Positions 57,674 to 64,000 of a DNA stretch of 64,000 nucleotides are shown piece after piece. Both the position numbers and the translations under genes were made by a program. The DNA comes from Lytechinus pictus (Eukaryota > Echinodermata > Echinoidea > Temnopleuroida > Toxopneustidae). The notes under the pieces are model-generated. The model saw only the letters and a list, made by a program, of their open reading frames with translations, ran no database searches and was not told the origin of the DNA. Every line of letters begins with the position of its first letter. Position 1 is the stretch's first letter. The DNA lies in assembly GCF_037042905.1 (NCBI RefSeq), contig NW_026974140.1, positions 14,248,001 to 14,312,000 of the forward strand. Reading direction: 5' to 3'.

Positions 57674-60600
57674 TTATAATTCACTCTTACTGATCCTAGG
57701 ACCTCTCTTCTTCTGTTTCTTCTCCTTCTTCTTAGGCTTTGATGGTATATCAAACATCTGAAAGAGAAGACAAATGTAATATACATATCTATTTAGAACC
57801 TTATTAGGTAGTCAAAACATAGTATGGAAATAAGACCACAAAATATTCCCTCAAGATATTGTAATGCCCTTGGAAAAGTGGGAAAAGTATGCAAGTAAAA
57901 GAAACCCCGAGAGGAACTTGACAAGACTCTTAATTCTTACAGAATTTCCAGCCAATTTGACACCTGTATAAGGCCTCAAATTTCCATTATTGCCTCAACC
58001 TACAAATTCAAAGTGAAAAGGGTAGGAAAATAATTAGATGATATAAAATTTACTGAGGACAGTGTTTAAAATCAAATTATTTCTTTTCTATAATTGTATT
58101 CAGAAAAATTACATTAAGATGGATTTTTTGGAAAATTGTGCAGTGTGGACTCGTCATATGTTATTAAATTGAATTACTTGTCCTGAATAAGTAGAGATAC
58201 ATACACATAGCTTAGCTTATTAATACTTACATCCTGTTGGTTTAATTTGCTGTATGGGTTTACAAAATTCTCATCCCTCTTAATAAAATTAAGTTGTTGT
58301 GATGCCTATTTGAAAGGAAACAAAAAGACAAAAATCAAAATGAATAACAATATGAAAAAAGAAAATTTTGTCCTGGACTCTGGACAAACAATACATTCGC
58401 AATTTTTCTTCAAACTCCCTAATAAAATCAACAAGAACCTAAGAGCCAGCAAGTACTAAAGTCGGCAACCGCATGAATTCAGAATAAATATATAAATTAT
58501 CTTTCCACACCCATTTTCACTGTAATTCTATCCTTCAAATGTACCCAATGACATTGTTTCATCATTTTTACTTTCTCAAAAATTATGATGGCACGTACTG
58601 AAAAAATGCCAATATTACTTAGAGATGTGAAAGCGGGAGGAGTAGCCACTAGTTAGGAGTGTCAGATGTGACATCTTTATTAGGATCAACTTTCTACTGA
58701 AGATGAACTAAATTCATTCTGGATACAAATTATTATTAATTCAAAATTATGAATTATTAAATACAATTTTTGCTTACTAAAGGGACCATCACATCTTAAT
58801 TCATCCAGTGTATGCTGATGTATGTACGGCAGGCTGTTTTGTTATTTTCAATCCCTTTTCTTGATCATTAAATAGGTTTCTTTACATCAAGAACTGCAAC
58901 TTGAAAACACTTTTTTTTCTTGATATAAGAAACAGGATTAATGATAAAATATTTCTTTCAATTGTACATCGCCATACTGCATACTCTGGCTAAATTGTTC
59001 GTGTGTGACAGCCTCTTTAAAAGCCATTTGATTTTTTTAAATAGTGACAAATATATTACAGATTGTATAAACTCATATGTGAGATAATTACCAGTGCACT
59101 ATGGCCACAGTTGTAATAGTGTACTTATGACCAATATCATTTTTATTTGAAACGTGAAAACCTATTAGCATAACTCACCAGATGAAGCAGTGTTTGGTGG
59201 GAGTTGTCGTAGTAACCAGTACTCTGAGCAAACTCAAAAGCCCACTTGAGAATAGAGTTCCATTCTTTTTTCTTTTTGAGTATCTTGTTTGTGATATCTG
59301 GTAACCTCAGTACGATGTCGCAAACGAAAGCTACATTTTCCAGAATCAGAGACATTGCTGGAAGTGAGAGAAAGATTTATGAGCATTAAATACTATTCAT
59401 GGGATTAATAATCAAAAAAGTTAGTTTATTGTATTTATTCATTTTATTTATTCATGTCAAACCTCCATGCCCTCTAGGGCCCCTTCACACAAAAAATGCC
59501 AAGGATGATAGTTGATACATATGATGAGAGGTTTTTAAATAATATATTTGTCCATAACTCCATATAATTTTGAAATGATTTGCATCGCATGAGTATTTTA
59601 ACAACCTATTTTTCAAAAGGGGTATAAACTCAAAGCACAAGTGAATACTCAGTTCACATATTTTGTGTAGGGTGACCTCCATGAACTAGTATTTCACAAT
59701 TGTCATGAAGAATACACTTAGTACAATTAAAAAACACTTGTACATATAGCATTCATTAAAAACTTGCATTAAATCTAGTCCACTCTTTGACATCATTCTT
59801 TTTGCAGAAGGGATCAAAATTATGTATTTTCCTGTCATTTCATTCCTAATTCTTAAGCCCTCCGTTATTTTCAACCAAGGCACACAAATACAAGAATCTT
59901 GTAAATACAGACAGTGGTGTTCAAAAGTTAGAGAACCCTACCAGAAAATGAACATATTCAAAGTGTTAAATTTCTGCCATAATTCAGATTTATTGTGAAG
60001 TCAGATGATAAAATATTACATTCAATTAAGTTTGTTTCTCTGGGCTTGCCGAACATTGTAATATTGTTGTCTTAAAAGTCCCAAAACATAAAAATTGTCA
60101 TCTAATTTTTTTTAAAAGGTTCAGCCCTCCTCCCCCCTCCCTACTTTCAAGACATTCTTTGGCTCTTGTTCCACAATGACATAGTCTAGTTCTGGACGTT
60201 ATTAGTTATTTATTCAGAAAACCCTACTATACCCACTCATTGCATATGATATACCATAGACCTACAACTATGAGCAGTAGGTCCATGAGTATACACACCA
60301 GCCCTCCTCTTTTCATTGTTCTCGGAACAAATAAGTATTAACGCCTAGATCTAGACTAACAATGATTACGCTCCTCTCTAGTACTTAAATATATTATATA
60401 TTGACTTACTGTCTTTCATAGTTTGGTCTGTAGGAAATTTGTCTCCAATTTGAAACTGTTGTTCGTTCAAAAACAGTCTTGACTGAACGAGCATCTATGA
60501 AAAAATAACAAATTTGACACATATGAATTGTTGCAATTTTTAACAGAGATATGTCACATACACATATACAAATTAAATTTAAAAGTATAGATTATCAATA

Positions 60601-61959
60601 GTACAAAAAATGAATTAAAGTAAAAAGGAAAAAAATCATCAAATTAAATAAGCTGTGACTGAGTATCATGATAACAAATAGTTATTCTTTTCAGTGTGCA
60701 GTTAAATAAGTACACTGTTCATGTAATGTACCGTAGTTGAAGTACTGAGTTGACATGGAAGCAAGCAATGATAATTTAATGTGTTGTAGTTTGAATATTT
60801 TGAGCAGGTTCTTCTTATCATCTCCTGTCAATGCATTAAGATTCAGGTATCGTACATTTAGGAATACCAAGACCTTTTATCTTGTTTTAGGTACTCTCCA
60901 CACACCAGGCATCATGCTCTAAGTGTTGATTTTAATCTGATATCAACCCCATGGTGTGGCAACGTAAGTGGAATGACAGAGGGTATGGAGAGGTCTGCCA
61001 TGCAAAACATTACACCAAGCCCAACATGTCATTTCATTCTCACCCATCCATCAGTCATTTTCTCAAGCTGACAGGGGGAGGAACCATCTCCCCCTCTCCC
61101 CCACCCCCCCAAAAAAAAAACTGTATAGTTGATCTCTATCTGGGCTCGCAAATTAGCAAAATATATGGCAAGCCATAAATTTCAGCTTATATCACCCCGT
61201 CGATGAGTTCAAAAAGCTATTTGAAGATCAAAATTCACAAAGAGATATGTTGAGGCACAGCTAATGTTTTTTTCGATTCAGATACAATAGGAGCAATATG
61301 CAGGTAAAATATGCACAAATTTTCAGTTTTCACAGACCCTTCCCTTTTTTTCTGCTTTTAAGACAAATCTTGAAACAGAACATGAATTATTCACCTCTTC
61401 CATCTTCTCCAACAGCATGATAACCATCTTATGTTGCTTCTCATAATCATAGGATTCAAACAGACTCTGAAGGGCAGGCATGTGCTGGCTTCGTCTCTCA
61501 ATGAACAGCTCACGATCTACAACAATCTAGTGTCAAGGTTATAAGTACTATTTCATTTTCCCAATTTTTTTTTATAGCAATAACATGAAATTTAAGGGCA
61601 ATGTTGGGCATGTCAGCATTCACAATGAAAAAAGGGAAATTTATTAATAATCCTGTAAAATTAAATATTTGTAATATCCTGGAGTTTTTGCCACATTTAA
61701 ACAGTACAGCTATCTCTTTAAGCAAATGTCGATATAACTGTCGAAAAATCTTTGCGCTTGAGTGAGCACCACTTACTTTTGAAAAGTTCGTGAAAAATGA
61801 ACTTGGAAATATTTATATGAATAAAACAATTATGAAGAACACATGGACTTTAGCTAGGAAGATTGATCTGAAGATATCTTTTACCTTTTTAGCTTGTTTC
61901 CTTGCCCGAAACACTTCATAGAGTGCCATTGCGCCCCCCTCCCCACACATCGAGGCCAT
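57674..61959 (-). CDS. CCDC134: CCDC134 orthologue (6 exons reconstructed; first exon uncertain)
   Basis: Minus-strand exons: 61885-61959, 61395-61526, 60410-60494, 59179-59357, 58231-58305, 57674-57757 (stop), all joined in frame by GT-AG introns; about 209 residues, against 229 in human. Matching blocks include ERRSQHMPALQSLFESYDY, 'KFPTDQTMKDTMSLILENVA', 'FVCDIVLRLPDI', 'KRDENFVNPYSK' and the C-terminal KKRGPRISKSEL. The human protein has the same order, with FPQDEKLKDAF, FGDVVLRFP, EKDSNFQNPF and a GPRISRSQSEL tail. CCDC134 is known as a secreted/ER protein linked to MAPK signalling and to ER folding factors. The KSEL terminus fits an ER-retention signal. The 25-residue first exon (starting MASMCGEGGAMALYEVF) has no hydrophobic signal peptide, so the true start may be upstream or outside the window. 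For the second exon I chose CTAG at 61527 as acceptor because it keeps phase 0; the nearer TAG would shift the frame. Confidence 0.88.
59911..60120. mobile_element. Possible Tc1/mariner-type end inside a CCDC134 intron
   Basis: 'TACAGACAGTGGTGTTCAAA' followed by AGTTAGAGAACCC resembles Tc1-like termini (CAGTG-TTCAAAAGTT). No second end or transposase was found, so this is only a probable fragment. Confidence 0.3.
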
Positions 61960-62575
61960 CGTGATGATATCTGCTTAACACAGAGCTGTGATTCACATGA
62001 AATGACTTGGGCTTTATTTTCGTTTTGTTAATCCTTGTTAAGCTTGTGAAAAGTGTGGAGAAACAAATATGAAATTAAATATGAAATATCGTGGTCCCAA
62101 TTTTAATGATAAAGACTTTGTGAGAGAATACTGGAGATGTCTGAAATAAACTTTTTTTTACATTAAGTTATGTCCTAAGATCCAGCTGGCACAAAAAAAG
62201 ATAAAGGTTGTGCTTACCCATCTTAAAATGTTAATTTGGTTGCCAAATTTGTTACAAAATGTTTTAATGTATCTGTCTTATTTCAATTTGCTGAAAATGC
62301 AAAAGAAATGTATGAGAAATGTACTGCATGGTCAAGTTTGTTTTTGCCTTTTTCCTTGACATGGCATGAAAATGAGCATTTCTGCAAGCTTTACAAAAAT
62401 GGACAGTGCTCACTCAAGTGTAATATTATGTCAAACTTTTTACTTTCATTTGATAGATGAGACCTAAACCCAGAATAAACTAGCACATCAATGATGTGGA
62501 GCTCATCCGGCATCTTGCAAAGAAAGTTAACACAATTTTTAATTTCAGCCCAGCTGACAGTGTAGTGGATTATAT
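61960..62575. other. 5' flank of the reconstructed CCDC134 exons
   Basis: Intron or upstream sequence. I found no convincing signal-peptide exon on the minus strand here. An open frame at 62236-62460 (+) has no recognisable domain. Confidence 0.4.
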
Positions 62576-62579
62576 TGGT

Positions 62580-63790
62580 GACATAAATTGAGGAAACAGA
62601 ATTAAAACTGATGAAGAAATGACATAGATGTATTTTTTGTGATCTTTGAATAAATTTCGTATAAGCACAAATAATTTTCTAGTCAAAATTTCTCAATTCT
62701 GTGTAACCTTGGTGAACCTCATGTAGCTCTCAGATGGAACAAAAAATTCAAAATCGGTCAAGAAATAAATAAGCATTTTTTGGTGAATTTTGAAAAATAT
62801 GCATAAATCAATTTGGCATAAATTAGCATAAAAAATTTTCTAGTCAGAATTTCAAAATTATGTGTAGAAGTTTTGTGAACCTCATGCAGCTCTACCAGAT
62901 CGAAGAAAAAAAAAATCTGAACTGAACTGAATTTATTACCAAATAATGCCAAAATACATTGATACAGGGTAAATTTTCATATAAACTTCATTGGTAAAAG
63001 GACTCCACAGAAATAGCAAGTACTTCTATACTTAATCATAATTGATAGCATGAAATAACGTTGAAATATTAAGTTTACAAATCATGCTCTTCGGCAAATA
63101 CCGGTAACATATCTAGTGTATAAAACAAATTAATAGGTCTAGCACAATAGGGTAAAAAGCATGAATTGCATACAAATGAATTTAAACATATATACAAATC
63201 GTTCAACAAATAAAGAAGAAGTCCTAAGCATTTTATGTGAATTTTGAAAAATATGCATAAATTAATTTCGTATAAATAGAATTAACATAAAAGTTTTTCT
63301 AACAAAGTTAGTCAAAATTTCAAAATTCTTTGTAGAAGTTTGGTGAACCTCATGAAGCTCTACCAGATGGAAGGAAAAAAAAAATCAAATCGGTCAACAA
63401 ATAAAGAAGCATTTTATGTAAATTTTGAACAATGTGCATAAATTAATTTTGCATAAATCAGCATAAAACTTTATCTAGTCAAAATTTGAAAATTCTGACT
63501 AGAATTTTGGTGAACCTCATGAAGCTCTACCAGATGGAAGCAGAAAAATCCAGTCGGTCAACAAAGAAGCATTTTCTGTGAATTTTGAAAAATTCGCATA
63601 AATAAGTATATTTAATGAGTTTCAAAACTCTGGGTAAAAGTTTTGAATCCTCCACTTATCATATAAAGCAAACAGAATTGAAATCGGACTTGAAATGACT
63701 ATAAGAAGAAGCATTTTGAAATTGTGGACGGACGACAGACGACGGACAACACGAAACTGCATAAGCTAATCTAACACTTCGGGCCGGATG
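62580..63790. repeat. Degenerate tandem repeat, ~150-190-bp units
   Basis: About five units share GAATTTTGAAAAATATGCAT, AAATTAATTT.GCATAAAT, TCTAGTCAAAATTTCAAAAT, TTTGGTGAACCTCATGAAGC, TCTACCAGATGGAAG and CGGTCAACAAATAAAGAAGC. They recur near 62650, 62790, 63240, 63420 and 63580. The block closes with 'GGACGGACGACAGACGACGG' and 'CGGGCCGGATGAGCTAAAAA'. A LINE tail interrupts the series at about 62917. Confidence 0.8.
62917..63235 (-). mobile_element. LINE 3' end inserted in the tandem repeat
   Basis: On the minus strand the tail reads TTTGGTAATAAATTCAGTTC followed by AGTTCAGA, an A/T-rich terminal repeat like that of other LINE copies here. It splits a unit of the surrounding repeat ('AAAAAAAAATC' before, 'AAATCGTTCAACAAATAAAG' after). 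Confidence 0.55.
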
Positions 63791-63978
63791 AGCTAAAAAT
63801 TATCCCCATGTCGTATATTTTTGAATTCCCAGGACATTTTTTCAAAGTGTAAACTTTTTATTGATACGCATGTTATAATAGGTCAAGTGAAAATTCAGGT
63901 CAATCCAGGGCTGGTTTTTAAAAATATGGCCACGATGTGTATTCTTGTCTTTTCTCATGCAGAAAGACTGTATCCTGG

Positions 63979-64000
63979 TGGGTGTTTCATAAAGCTGTTC
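63979..64000 (+). mobile_element. Left end of a GTTTCATAAAGCTG MITE, cut by the window edge
   Basis: GGTGGGTGTTTCATAAAGCT then GTTC matches the start of the element at 41094. Confidence 0.5.

Noticed and set aside
61526-61885. Using TAG at about 61518 as the acceptor for CCDC134 exon 2
   Set aside because: It breaks the frame with the preceding exon; the upstream CTAG acceptor keeps phase 0 and adds IVV before DREL.

Overview
The window is animal nuclear DNA: AT-rich, intron-bearing genes separated by long intergenic stretches full of short inverted-repeat transposons, LINE 3' ends and homopolymer runs. The repeat families (TTAA-flanked 'GGACAAGTCCACCCC' foldbacks and GCGAGCGCGAAGCGCGAGC arrays) and the sequence of the conserved proteins suggest a marine deuterostome, most likely an echinoderm such as a sea urchin. 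That assignment is recall and inference, not a search result.

Three genes can be built exon by exon, all on the minus strand. Two (16.1-20.5 kb and 44.0-48.5 kb) are tandem paralogues of a 12-helix SLC16/monocarboxylate-transporter-like carrier. Each has four coding exons, every intron in phase 1, and a product of about 541 and 544 residues. The third (57.7-62.0 kb) is an orthologue of CCDC134, reconstructed from six exons and ending in a KSEL tail. Its N-terminal signal peptide is not found in the window.

Layout: 1-16 kb is non-coding, AT-rich DNA with a tRNA-like sequence, several MITEs, a TTAA-flanked nested foldback pair, a small hAT MITE with a perfect 8-bp target duplication, and truncated LINE 3' ends. 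16-20.5 kb holds transporter A. 21-27 kb holds a hAT MITE and then a 4.44-kb giant foldback element made of 21-bp and 18-bp minisatellite arrays in two inverted ~1.6-kb arms. 27-44 kb is a transposon graveyard: a 2.1-kb hAT-like element, a second TTAA foldback, an unoccupied paralogous target site of the giant foldback, a 1.17-kb hAT element carrying a GCGAGCG array, a 188-bp tandem duplication and a Harbinger-like element. 44-48.5 kb is transporter B, with a tandem duplication of half of its first exon. 48.5-57.6 kb is mostly non-coding. 57.7-62 kb is CCDC134, and 62.5-63.8 kb is a degenerate ~150-190-bp tandem repeat.

The best candidate for something undescribed is the giant foldback at 22380-26823. 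It is flanked by the 6-bp duplication GTACTC, and the same host repeat is present uninterrupted at about 35.08-35.23 kb with a single GTACTC. This gives a filled-site/empty-site comparison inside one window. A second is that GCGAGCGCGAAGCGCGAGC arrays travel inside a delimited non-autonomous hAT element.
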